The translations under genes and the position numbers were made by a program. This document shows positions 24,981-32,071 of a stretch of 59,155 nt of DNA, one piece after another. Origin of the DNA: a virus. How positions within the stretch are numbered: the stretch's first letter is position 1; every line of letters starts with the position of its first letter. The stretch is from positions 1 to 59,155 of IMG/VR virus record IMGVR_UViG_3300023181_000373. One strand, written 5' to 3'. The notes under the pieces are model-generated. The model was not told where the DNA came from, searched no databases, and saw nothing but the letters and a program-made list of their open reading frames with translations.

Positions 24981-26528
24981 TTAATAAAATCCTAAATCTG
25001 CTTTTGATACACCTTCCATTTCCACTACATATCCTTCACCAAAGTCTTCAGTTATACCTGTTAAACAGTCTTCAGCATCATCATGTGCATTGCCACCTGC
25101 AGCCTTATAATTCTTTAGTGACTTATAGAACTTCGGCCATAATGTTTCCCAGCCGACTGGAAAGTGAATCATATTCATAACATCAGCTGACTTCGTGTAG
25201 ATCCTGACATCTTTGTTATCTCCCTGGTGAAACCATTCAATCTTCGTTTTCGTATTACCTATCAACCGTAATTCACGTTCCACATTACGAGCAAAGCCCC
25301 GGCCCCCATTATTACTTTCAAATAGTCCCCGTTGCACTTCTTCCCGGGCCAGCTGCTGGGCAACCTTTATTTCAGTTACCTCCATCTTCTCCTGAGTGTA
25401 AATCACATCAGTCACAAATATGCCAGTGTCGAGTTCATCGTAAGCTATTGAACACAAGTAATCCTCTCCTGTATCAGCGGTATCTACATGAGCTTTTTTC
25501 ATCCGTTTAGTTGTGAACGGAAGGAAACCTGGAGTATAGGTTTTAAACAGCCCATAAAGATATCCTTCTTTCGGTTTAGGATCCATCATGTATTGGCGAC
25601 CAAATATGATAGGGAAATCAACCTCCATCTTTTTTAATTCAGCCAGCTCATGCTTAAATGGCCACAATGCATATTCATTCCCCTCAGTATCTGTTTTGAT
25701 AACCGGGATGCTTAGAACATACCATTTGTTCTTATCAGCTTTAGCCTCTTCCAGATCGTAGGTATATTCTTCCTGGCTCATGATAAATCCACATAGATCA
25801 TTCTCATGCAACCGCTGCATAATGATGATAATAGGAGTATTTCTGCTGTTTACCCTATTCCGGATCGTACTATTGAAACGCTGATTAATTCTTTCCCGCC
25901 TGGTATCAGAATCCGCATCATCTGGTTTGATAGGGTCATCTATGATCAATGCGCCATTAAATCCTGATTTGATATTCAGATCCGCAAGCATTCCATCCAG
26001 TTCAGCTAAGAACTCTTCTTCGTCTTTCTTTTCCTCATCATCAACCTTACCGGCACCGAAACCAGTAACCTGTCCACCGGCCGCTCTTGCATATACTCCA
26101 CCACCATCAGTAGTGTACCACTTCTTCTTAGCATCAGAATCTTGTTTGATCTGAACATGCGGAAACATTTGCTGGTAGGCTTCTGATTCCACCATATCCC
26201 GGATAGCCTCCGAATTATCGAGGGCTAAATCATCTGAATAAGAAAGATGGATAAAAGATGCAGATGAGTTTAATGCAAGGGCATGGGCTACAAAATTCTT
26301 TACTGCCAGCTCAGTCTTACCATAACGCGGTGCAATGTTGATCATCACTTTGGTCAGCTCACAGCGCAATACGCATTCCAGTACATTACAGATCTGCTGG
26401 TGATGATCACCGATTACAAATTTTCTATTTTGGGATTTTTTAAATAGGTACCTAGTCTGAAATAGCAGACTGGTCTTACTCTTAAGAGTAGCCGTTTTTA
26501 CCTTCTTTATTTCTTCCCTGGTCAACAT
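24981..26528 (-). CDS. terL: Terminase large subunit
   Basis: A 515-residue packaging motor. The ATPase has a Walker A-like APRYGKTEL (residues 66-74) and Walker B ALIIDDP (193-199), followed by the QRL coupling motif near 238. The nuclease domain starts near residue 345 with DTADTGEDY (first acidic residue D349) and ends with HDDAEDCL. An unusual acidic insertion (about residues 162-185, rich in E, D and K) precedes Walker B. TerS is directly upstream. Confidence 0.93.
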   Translation of the reverse strand: MLTREEIKKVKTATLKSKTSLLFQTRYLFKKSQNRKFVIGDHHQQICNVLECVLRCELTKVMINIAPRYGKTELAVKNFVAHALALNSSASFIHLSYSDDLALDNSEAIRDMVESEAYQQMFPHVQIKQDSDAKKKWYTTDGGGVYARAAGGQVTGFGAGKVDDEEKKDEEEFLAELDGMLADLNIKSGFNGALIIDDPIKPDDADSDTRRERINQRFNSTIRNRVNSRNTPIIIIMQRLHENDLCGFIMSQEEYTYDLEEAKADKNKWYVLSIPVIKTDTEGNEYALWPFKHELAELKKMEVDFPIIFGRQYMMDPKPKEGYLYGLFKTYTPGFLPFTTKRMKKAHVDTADTGEDYLCSIAYDELDTGIFVTDVIYTQEKMEVTEIKVAQQLAREEVQRGLFESNNGGRGFARNVERELRLIGNTKTKIEWFHQGDNKDVRIYTKSADVMNMIHFPVGWETLWPKFYKSLKNYKAAGGNAHDDAEDCLTGITEDFGEGYVVEMEGVSKADLGFY

Positions 26529-26530
26529 AA

Positions 26531-27031
26531 TTAAAACTCTTCCTCTAAAGCTTTTGCATACTGCCTCACCTCTTCATCGGTTAGTGGCACATTGTAGTTG
26601 ATGTTATTCATCTTACCATCCACCTTAAGTGAATTACCCCATCCTTCGGCTTTACCTTGTCTGTCCAGGTAGAACTGAATACTTGAATCACTTCCTTGAT
26701 CGATGCGGAGCATCAGCTTATCCACTACATGATCCAATACACCAAGCTTTATATTTTTAAATGCCTCTTCAAAATCAGGATCATCATTAACGTAATTGTG
26801 AAAAGTCTTTCTAGTAATGTTCACCATGGCACATGCATTAGTGATGTGGCCACGACATAGTTTGACCGCATGCAGAATGATACGCTTCTTCATTTCGAAG
26901 CCTTTAGTATTGATATCAGCCTTGCATCCCTTCATGAAAGCGGCTTTCTTATCTGCCATGGATTTCTCCATCTTTTTGATGACACCCTTAGTTGCGCTCT
27001 CAGTACATGGTTTTGCTTTAGATTTTGCCAT
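26531..27031 (-). CDS. terS: Terminase small subunit
   Basis: A 166-residue protein immediately upstream of TerL. After a basic N-terminus it has a helix-turn-helix (about residues 48-80, ITNACAMVNITRKTFHNYV) followed by the helical oligomerisation region and a C-terminal tail, matching terminase small subunits that bind the packaging site. It would start packaging by recruiting TerL. The rich Lys/Ala N-terminus (residues 1-45) is longer than usual. Confidence 0.85.
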   Translation of the reverse strand: MAKSKAKPCTESATKGVIKKMEKSMADKKAAFMKGCKADINTKGFEMKKRIILHAVKLCRGHITNACAMVNITRKTFHNYVNDDPDFEEAFKNIKLGVLDHVVDKLMLRIDQGSDSSIQFYLDRQGKAEGWGNSLKVDGKMNNINYNVPLTDEEVRQYAKALEEEF

Positions 27032-27048
27032 TGTCTTTTACCTATTAA

Positions 27049-27071
27049 CCCCGGGACTTATGCCCGGGGTG
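27049..27071. terminator. GC-rich hairpin ahead of the late operon
   Basis: CCCCGGG/CCCGGGG with a seven-base loop, the strongest hairpin in the window, between tRNA-Trp and TerS. No T-run follows on either strand. It may process or end the tRNA-containing transcript. Otherwise the gap 27032-27123 shows nothing. Confidence 0.65.
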
Positions 27072-27123
27072 TCTTCACTGTTTTGCCGGCCATTAAATCC
27101 GGTATTTATATTAATCAAGTATG

Positions 27124-27194
27124 CATGAGTGAAAGGATTCGAACCTATATCAATAGTTTTGGAGACCACTATTCTACCTTTGAACTACACTCAC
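27124..27194 (-). tRNA. tRNA-Trp (CCA)
   Basis: Folds into a cloverleaf: acceptor GTGAGTG/CACTCAT, anticodon stem GTGGT/ACTAT with two wobble pairs, loop CTCCAAA with anticodon CCA, T-loop TTCGAAT. One T-stem mismatch and no encoded CCA. It is phage-borne, between the head block and a small gene. Confidence 0.85.
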
Positions 27195-27197
27195 GTT

Positions 27198-27455
27198 TTA
27201 AACATTATTTAAACCAACGCACCCGCCACATAAAATAAGGGGTTTCTTTTCTTCGAAGATGTTAACTGAAATTATCTTCTTGTTGGTTCCACGAGAGAAA
27301 TAAGCTTTATCATTACTATTTGAATATTCTGAACCTTCTTCCTTCACTTCAATTGTAACCCATGGCCCATATTCACCTTCAGACATCTTAGCCCCCATAA
27401 TCTCAGCCTTAAGTGCTACTAAAAACTGATCAACCTTTTGTTCTGTATCCAGCAT
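27198..27455 (-). CDS. Small protein between two tRNA genes
   Basis: An 85-residue protein, start ATG 27455. A longer frame to 27509 would run into tRNA-Gln and is rejected. Charged, with a beta-like middle (PWVTIEVKEE) and a C-terminal CGGC. No family is recognised. It sits 14 bases downstream of tRNA-Gln and three bases upstream of tRNA-Trp, so it is probably cut from the same transcript. Confidence 0.6.
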   Translation of the reverse strand: MLDTEQKVDQFLVALKAEIMGAKMSEGEYGPWVTIEVKEEGSEYSNSNDKAYFSRGTNKKIISVNIFEEKKPLILCGGCVGLNNV

Positions 27456-27469
27456 ATAATATATATTTG

Positions 27470-27543
27470 TTGACCTGGAAGGACTCGAACCCTCAATCTT
27501 CTGAACCAAAATCAGACGTGCAAACCAATTACACCGCAGATCA
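27470..27543 (-). tRNA. tRNA-Gln (TTG)
   Basis: Complete cloverleaf: acceptor TGATCTG/CAGGTCA, D-stem GTGT/GCAC, anticodon stem TCTGA/TCAGA with loop TTTTGGT (anticodon TTG), T-arm GAGGG-TTCGAGT-CCTTC. No encoded CCA. Phage-borne. Confidence 0.95.
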
Positions 27544-27549
27544 ATTTTA

Positions 27550-27747
27550 CTACGCTTTTTCGTGAAACTTCAATACCTCATCAACTGCATTCTGCAGGTC
27601 TGTAACTACATCTTCTGAATGTCCACCACCGATTGTGATGATCACCCTTGGATGAGTTGTCATGATATCCACTGATACCTCGCCATTTGCGAAGGCCTGA
27701 CTTGTTTTTTCCCGGTCCAGTGGGAACTTAGTTTTTAGCTTTGCCAT
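27550..27747 (-). CDS. Small hypothetical phage protein
   Basis: A 65-residue protein from ATG 27747 (the frame could extend to 27756 but that overlaps the stop of the upstream gene). It has a short beta-alpha pattern (RVIITIGGGHSEDVVTDLQNAVDEVLKF). It lies seven bases above tRNA-Gln and directly below the gene at 27749. No family is recognised. Confidence 0.6.
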   Translation of the reverse strand: MAKLKTKFPLDREKTSQAFANGEVSVDIMTTHPRVIITIGGGHSEDVVTDLQNAVDEVLKFHEKA

Positions 27748-27748
27748 A

Positions 27749-28207
27749 TTATTCAAAAAATTTGTGTTCGGTTTTGATCAGCTCGTAAAGCCGGTAAGTC
27801 TCAGACTTAAATTCTTTATAAGCACGGAAAGCAACGATGACACATGATATCCTTTTCTTTAAAATATCACGGGAACAATTCAGTTCCGCAGCCATTCTGC
27901 TTAAGATGAATCTTTTCAATCTGATATTGCTGATGCTTAAAACCTTCTCAGGCTGATAAAGTAGCATAATCACGGAAACCAGAAGATCTCTATTCTCTGA
28001 TATCGATCTGTTTCCTCCTTTATTAATCCATACTTCGCTATTAATCCCCTTAATGGCTTTGAAAGAACGTACAACTAAAGGAATTAAAGACACATCTTCC
28101 AGGGATGCCGGTAACTCTTCATCCAGCCTTTTACGGATACATAAATCCACTTCCGGATACTCTCTGCGTAGGATATTTGTGATTAAAGCTGAACTGTATT
28201 CCCTCAT
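27749..28207 (-). CDS. Regulatory-type helical protein behind element copy 2
   Basis: A 152-residue helical, basic protein with a late segment LSRMAAELNCSRDILKKRISC that looks like a helix-turn-helix. A longer frame from 28276 would overlap the 28-bp element and its -7 box, so I take the ATG at 28207, 22 bases downstream of the element. No family is certain. It sits at the border between middle and late genes, where a late activator would be expected; that is inference. Confidence 0.65.
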   Translation of the reverse strand: MREYSSALITNILRREYPEVDLCIRKRLDEELPASLEDVSLIPLVVRSFKAIKGINSEVWINKGGNRSISENRDLLVSVIMLLYQPEKVLSISNIRLKRFILSRMAAELNCSRDILKKRISCVIVAFRAYKEFKSETYRLYELIKTEHKFFE

Positions 28208-28213
28208 ATGAAG

Positions 28214-28256
28214 TAAAGATAAAAACAAATGTTCTAATTGTTCTAATTCAGAACAT
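28214..28256 (-). promoter_or_regulatory. 28-bp element copy 2 plus -7-like box
   Basis: Half-sites ATGTTCTA, TGTTCTA and CAGAACAT at 28229-28256, with TATCTTTA (28221-28214) seven bases below on the minus strand. A small AAGTGAA/TTCACTT hairpin (28261-28278) lies directly upstream. Confidence 0.7.
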
Positions 28257-28293
28257 AAATAAGTGAATTTTTTCACTTATCATATGGAAAGAA

Positions 28294-28326
28294 TTAAAAA
28301 GCCCCCTACAAATCAATGCAGAGGGC
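28294..28326 (-). terminator. Terminator after the gene at 28353
   Basis: Minus strand GCCCTC/GGGGGC stem (28326-28301, one wobble) followed by TTTTTAA (28300-28294). It closes the transcript of the upstream gene and isolates element copy 2. Confidence 0.65.
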
Positions 28327-28352
28327 AGGGTACTATGAGGTGTGTGGTGTTT

Positions 28353-28718
28353 CTAATTTACCATGTTTAAAGAAAGTGAATAATCGTAAATCGTATCTAT
28401 GATATACTTCTCAATGATAAGGATCATTCTGTCTACTTCTACTTTGCTTGATTTTGCAATAAGCTCTTTGGTCTTATCCTTGGTGTGATCTTTAAATAAT
28501 TCGATAAGCCGCAAAGTTACGTGAGCCGCGCCTTTCAACCGGATCAATTCTTTGATTGTGCTGTGTGGGGTGAACATCCAGCATAAACAATGCTCCCTGT
28601 AAACAGATATTAGGATATCGTTTTCTTGAAGGTGTTTAGGAGCTAAAAAGACTTGAACGCCCTTAGATTCAAGTTCTGGCTTTTCTAATTTTTCAGTGAT
28701 GATTTTATAACTCTTCAT
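28353..28718 (-). CDS. Hypothetical phage protein
   Basis: A 121-residue protein, beta-rich in the N-terminal half (residues 20-50) and helical in the C-terminal half, with no motif I recognise. It stands alone on the minus strand, ended by the terminator at 28294-28326 and facing away from the XRE gene at 28823. The 104-base gap between them holds a small CCCTA/TAGGG hairpin (28767-28780). Confidence 0.6.
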   Translation of the reverse strand: MKSYKIITEKLEKPELESKGVQVFLAPKHLQENDILISVYREHCLCWMFTPHSTIKELIRLKGAAHVTLRLIELFKDHTKDKTKELIAKSSKVEVDRMILIIEKYIIDTIYDYSLSLNMVN

Positions 28719-28822
28719 ATGTTTTTCGGGTTTGGTGGATTAAAGCTAAAAAAAAGATTTAAAAAAAGCCCTATATCTAGGGTTTATTTGTGAATAATAT
28801 TTATCTTCTTTAGTGGTCGATA

Positions 28823-29065
28823 ATGACCGACAAATCCCAGATATCACAGATAGATGCTGCAACCCTTAAGACGGTTGGTTTAAACATACGTAAGTACAGG
28901 AAACTAAAAGGATTAACTCAAAATGAATTAGCCGATCTCGCAATGATATCTAGAAGTCAAGGTCAGGCATATGAATATGGGACTATTAATCAAAGTGTAA
29001 TCAGCTTAAGAAAAATTGCGAGTACTTTAGGGATCAGTATGTCCAAGCTTTTCGATGAGCTTTAA
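28823..29065 (+). CDS. XRE-type HTH regulator
   Basis: An 80-residue protein that is essentially one XRE DNA-binding domain: NIRKYRKLKGLTQNELADLAMISRSQGQAYEYG (about residues 24-57). It is read rightward inside the leftward middle region. A short palindrome GGTC/GACC overlaps its start codon (28815-28828), so it may repress itself. It is a candidate for binding the 28-bp elements or the 17-bp palindrome at 29277, but nothing shows this directly. Confidence 0.82.
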   Translation: MTDKSQISQIDAATLKTVGLNIRKYRKLKGLTQNELADLAMISRSQGQAYEYGTINQSVISLRKIASTLGISMSKLFDEL

Positions 29066-29266
29066 CTACTTCATAGCCTCTATAATCTTTTCCTCAACAA
29101 ATTCGACCTCTCCCTGAGTAAAATTCGTGATGTTAGTGAACTTCCCTTTTGTATCGAAATAGCCACAGAAAAGACCATTTAAAATAATTTGGTGCAAATT
29201 CTTTTGATCGTTAACTGTACGAACCAATATATTTTTCCCGTTTATTTCTAAGTGTAAGCCATCCAT
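29066..29266 (-). CDS. Small hypothetical protein opposite the XRE gene
   Basis: A 66-residue beta-then-helix protein whose stop abuts the stop of the XRE regulator (convergent, no gap). It has no family I know. Its start is 11 bases from a 17-bp perfect palindrome shared with the divergent gene at 29303, so both are probably controlled by one regulator. Confidence 0.6.
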   Translation of the reverse strand: MDGLHLEINGKNILVRTVNDQKNLHQIILNGLFCGYFDTKGKFTNITNFTQGEVEFVEEKIIEAMK

Positions 29267-29276
29267 AGATCAAAAT

Positions 29277-29293
29277 TACTAATTAAATTAGTA
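29277..29293. promoter_or_regulatory. 17-bp perfect palindrome, divergent operator
   Basis: TACTAATTAAATTAGTA, arms of eight around a single A, in the 36-base space between the divergent genes at 29266 and 29303. It is distinct from the other repeat families and probably a local operator. Confidence 0.65.
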
Positions 29294-29302
29294 TAATTGC
29301 AA

Positions 29303-29536
29303 ATGGAACAATTCAATATTACTTTAGCCGGAGATGTGGAAGTTACGATTAAGCCCAGGAGAATTGTAAAGGATGTGCTGGTGTTTGATGTGTACATTGA
29401 AGATAAAATCCACGGAACAGTTTACCCTGATCACGGATTTGATGATGAACCTCCACTGGTATGGAGATCGCACGATAACTTTGATCCGTACCTTGTTGGT
29501 CTGATCGGCAAAATGATTGAAGAACATGATGCATAA
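29303..29536 (+). CDS. Small acidic hypothetical protein
   Basis: A 77-residue acidic protein, start ATG 29303 (a TTG two codons earlier is possible). The first half is a beta pattern and the second half has the DNFDPYLVGLIGKMIEEHDA helix. It is read rightward and followed at once by a hairpin. No family is recognised. With the XRE gene and the gene at 29066 it forms a small regulatory island inside the leftward operon. Confidence 0.6.
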   Translation: MEQFNITLAGDVEVTIKPRRIVKDVLVFDVYIEDKIHGTVYPDHGFDDEPPLVWRSHDNFDPYLVGLIGKMIEEHDA

Positions 29537-29562
29537 AAAAGCCCTGCATTGCTGCAAGGCTT
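29534..29562 (-). terminator. Terminator facing leftward
   Basis: AAGCC-TGC / GCA-GGCTT (29539-29562) followed on the minus strand by TTTTTT. It would stop the leftward transcript coming from 30.0 kb before it enters the XRE island. On the plus strand it lacks a T-run. Confidence 0.7.
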
Positions 29563-29567
29563 AAAAC

Positions 29568-29637
29568 ATGTGTCGCTATCCCTGCTACTGGACGTAGATA
29601 GCCAAATCCATAAAGCTCCGTGTCCTACACCACACAT
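29568..29637. ncRNA. Candidate structured RNA, three-way junction shape
   Basis: A 70-base stretch in a 171-base gap. An outer stem ATGTGT/ACACAT (29568-29573, 29632-29637) encloses two hairpins, GCTATC/GATAGC (29575-29602) and GTGT/ACAC (29620-29630). All pair exactly. Two further hairpins follow (CCTG/CAGG at 29641-29654 and CTATTG/CAATAG at 29671-29699). It is not a tRNA: it lacks a T-loop and anticodon arm. Strand and function are unknown. Confidence 0.4.
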
Positions 29638-29707
29638 CCCCCTGTTCATTCAGGTGTTTTTATCTTACAACTATTGAAGGTTTTTAAATCCAACAATAGC
29701 CAATATT

Positions 29708-30061
29708 TTATTCACAGACAACTATTTCAGATACCCTTACACCATTTCTACGGATGTATGCACCAACACCTTCCTGAAAACAAGTATCGTATCCAGCCGC
29801 TGTAACTTTCTTTTTTGATATCCTGCCAACTATAATACCATCGGCTTTCGCTTGGTTAATAACAGCCTTTGCCTGCACATCAATTGATTTATAAAATCGA
29901 TCCAACTTTTCTTTAGCCTCAGCATGGATTGATTCTATTATTTTATCTGAAAGTTCTTTATCAGCTTTTAATGGCTCTTGAAGCATATCTGTCAATGACT
30001 GTTGGTCTTTTTCAGATAGATTCATTTTACTGCCTAATGTTGGTATTTGTCCATAACTCAT
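29708..30061 (-). CDS. Hypothetical phage protein with coiled-coil
   Basis: A 117-residue protein, helical from about residue 13 to 75 with a charged heptad pattern, then a short beta-rich C-terminus ending VSEIVVCE. No family is recognised. It is the last gene of its leftward block, followed by the structured gap and terminator at 29534-29699. Confidence 0.6.
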   Translation of the reverse strand: MSYGQIPTLGSKMNLSEKDQQSLTDMLQEPLKADKELSDKIIESIHAEAKEKLDRFYKSIDVQAKAVINQAKADGIIVGRISKKKVTAAGYDTCFQEGVGAYIRRNGVRVSEIVVCE

Positions 30062-30080
30062 ACTGCAGGTTCTTTAATGG

Positions 30081-30410
30081 TTAATTATTTTTATGAGGTA
30101 TAAAGAAGATCCCTGGTTTATCAGTAAGATATTCAATAGCCTGTTTTACTTGATCGTACTTTATATCTCCGTTCGATAATGCATTAGCAATATCAGTGGT
30201 GGTAACTTTTTGTACTTCACTCAAAGCCATATACATTGGAATGCCTACACTGAGTAGTTGAGCTATGTCTATCTTATGTGCCGATCCTTTCAACTTAATA
30301 GCTTGATAAGCGTTCAATACCATATCTGTCTCTTTATCAGTTGTGGGTATTGCCTTGCAAATCATACTTAACATATCAATTTCAGTCTGAGTGATTTCAT
30401 TTGGTTGCAT
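30081..30410 (-). CDS. Hypothetical helical phage protein
   Basis: A 109-residue all-helical protein, start ATG 30410 (a TTG two codons before is also possible). Segment TQTEIDMLSMICKAIPTT and later repeats give no family I can name. It lies between the gene at 30434 and that at 29708 with 20-base gaps, so it is part of the middle operon. Confidence 0.6.
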   Translation of the reverse strand: MQPNEITQTEIDMLSMICKAIPTTDKETDMVLNAYQAIKLKGSAHKIDIAQLLSVGIPMYMALSEVQKVTTTDIANALSNGDIKYDQVKQAIEYLTDKPGIFFIPHKNN

Positions 30411-30433
30411 ACTCAAATATATTGTTTTTGGTT

Positions 30434-30814
30434 TTAAAATGGAAGATCATCTTCTTCTCCAGGTGGATTGGTTAACAGGTGATCAGGATTATTATCTTTA
30501 TCATACCAGCATAGGAAATTAGCAAACCAGTTTATTACTGATGTTGTATCTGTTAAGTCCTGTGTATAATATTCTTGAAAGTAATGAAGAGACAGGTCAC
30601 TAGGATTATGCTCATCGATGAACCGGACCAGAATACCTACCTGCATTTCAAAAGGGATATCAATAAGATACACTTTTCCAAATAGATCAGTCCATCCTAT
30701 CGCGTCTGTATATTTATCAAACCAATCAGTAAATACTTTCATGGCCACAGGATATTTTGCTCTTATATCTTCATCAAAGAAGTTCTGTTTGTTTAGGTTA
30801 GTCTTTGCTTCCAT
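30434..30814 (-). CDS. Hypothetical acidic phage protein
   Basis: A 126-residue acidic protein rich in aromatic residues (Trp, Tyr, Phe) with an acidic DLPF-type C-terminus (PPGEEDDLPF). That tail resembles the acidic C-terminal tip of single-stranded DNA-binding proteins, but there is no OB fold visible, so this is only a remark. Two bases separate it from the small gene above it. Confidence 0.6.
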   Translation of the reverse strand: MEAKTNLNKQNFFDEDIRAKYPVAMKVFTDWFDKYTDAIGWTDLFGKVYLIDIPFEMQVGILVRFIDEHNPSDLSLHYFQEYYTQDLTDTTSVINWFANFLCWYDKDNNPDHLLTNPPGEEDDLPF

Positions 30815-30816
30815 GG

Positions 30817-30999
30817 TTACGGTTTTAGTAGATCAAGTGTGAAAGGTTCTATTTGTGATGATAATTTTAAGCCTTCATCAATGCTCGCAATGAGTCTTAG
30901 TGCCATCTGCTTGTTGTCTATTGATGTGAGAACCTGATGAGCATTACCATTGTCCATTTCGACGCAAATAAGTATTTTGCTGATGTTTTCGATTTCCAT
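30817..30999 (-). CDS. Small hypothetical phage protein
   Basis: A 60-residue protein with a beta-hairpin-like start (SKILICVEMDNGNAHQVLTS) and a helical end. No family is recognised. It is packed between the SPFH-type gene (two bases) and the acidic protein below, so transcription and translation are shared. Confidence 0.55.
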   Translation of the reverse strand: MEIENISKILICVEMDNGNAHQVLTSIDNKQMALRLIASIDEGLKLSSQIEPFTLDLLKP

Positions 31000-31001
31000 G
31001 A

Positions 31002-31544
31002 TTATTTCTTTTGGTCTAAATTTAATCCAGTATCAACCCAGCTTCCATCTTGTATTAATCTAAATGTTTTTACTACCGCGAAGTTGGTTAACCTGAAATA
31101 TTCTACCTTCATGCCGTAGTCACCAGCATTTAGCTTTTTAATCACCGCCTGTTCAATCTTATCAGGATTTAATTCGTGCATGTCGTGTTTATAAACAAAC
31201 TCTGCAATTTCACTCATTGCCATATTAGCCAATGTCAATTCAGGATGGAATAAAGATTTATAAAGCTTTTCCATATCATTGATAGAATAACCCAAAGCAC
31301 TATTTAGGGTAACGGTTGATAAGTCCTTTGATGTTAATGTTTGAACTGGCATAGCTACCACCCTTAGTCTATTTGACTGGATAAAAACACTATCGAGATA
31401 TGGTATCCTAAAATACATGCCGCCAGTCAACAATTTAATATTTTTACCTCTTCTTACTCTTATTCCTTGTTCCCATGGTTGAACTATGATCCATATCTTA
31501 ATGGCATTTAATAGGTACTCTAAGAAGTCCTTTACTTGATTCAT
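31002..31544 (-). CDS. SPFH / band 7 domain protein
   Basis: A 180-residue protein whose segment IIVQPWEQGIRVRRGKNIKLLTGG and the following MYFRIPYLDSVFIQ match the N-terminal SPFH (stomatin/prohibitin/HflKC) domain, then VVAMPVQTLTSKDLSTVTLNSALGYSINDMEKLY, the conserved strand pattern. Known SPFH proteins form membrane rings and some control the FtsH protease. This copy lacks a clear membrane helix and the long C-terminal coiled coil, so it is a minimal form. Its presence in a phage is unusual. Confidence 0.75.
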   Translation of the reverse strand: MNQVKDFLEYLLNAIKIWIIVQPWEQGIRVRRGKNIKLLTGGMYFRIPYLDSVFIQSNRLRVVAMPVQTLTSKDLSTVTLNSALGYSINDMEKLYKSLFHPELTLANMAMSEIAEFVYKHDMHELNPDKIEQAVIKKLNAGDYGMKVEYFRLTNFAVVKTFRLIQDGSWVDTGLNLDQKK

Positions 31545-32071
31545 ATTCTTTGATTGATTACTGATTTAATTAAATTGATTGTTTCGAGGGTGCACAGATC
31601 AGTTGGCGTTCGCCTGATGATCACCCATCCCTGAGCAATAGCCAGGTTATTCTTATCCATATCACGCTGGATGCCGGTACCTGATGAATGGCCGCTCTTC
31701 CCTGCCATGTGAATGCCGCCCTCCTGTTCAATAGCAATTTTTAATTGTACCGAATTCGGGTTAATTGGAATCGCATAGTCAAACCTGTACAGCCGTTCAG
31801 TACTAAAGAAGAATTCCGGCCATACATCCAGTTGCAGTTCCATCTGCACCAGCCTCATGAAAGGTTCAATTGCAGCGGCTTTATTCTTAATATTCCGATC
31901 GTCATCTATCCAGCCGGTTTTATTGACGTACTTCGCTCGAGTCTTTTTCTTTGGCTTATCCAATCCCCGGGCCGCTGCTACTGCAGGCGGTAAAAGCTGA
32001 TCACCAATGAGCACGTAACCGCGATCAAGACAATCTTTGTAAACGGCTTTTAGGATGGATGCTGATTTCAT
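31541..32071 (-). CDS. PD-(D/E)XK-type phage nuclease
   Basis: A 176-residue protein with the order RFDYAI (Asp98), KIAIEQEGG (Glu115), GHSSGTG and the helix RDMDKNNLAIAQGWVIIRRT. That is the Vsr/DUF559-like arrangement of D, E-x-E and a late KN..GW.V.R element found in small phage nucleases. It overlaps the SPFH gene by four bases and the gene above by four. Probable role: resolving or trimming phage DNA. Confidence 0.7.
   Translation of the reverse strand: MKSASILKAVYKDCLDRGYVLIGDQLLPPAVAAARGLDKPKKKTRAKYVNKTGWIDDDRNIKNKAAAIEPFMRLVQMELQLDVWPEFFFSTERLYRFDYAIPINPNSVQLKIAIEQEGGIHMAGKSGHSSGTGIQRDMDKNNLAIAQGWVIIRRTPTDLCTLETINLIKSVINQRI

Noticed and set aside
29568-29637. tRNA gene in the structured gap
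   Set aside because: The length is right, but there is no T-loop, no anticodon arm and the second hairpin has a three-base loop.
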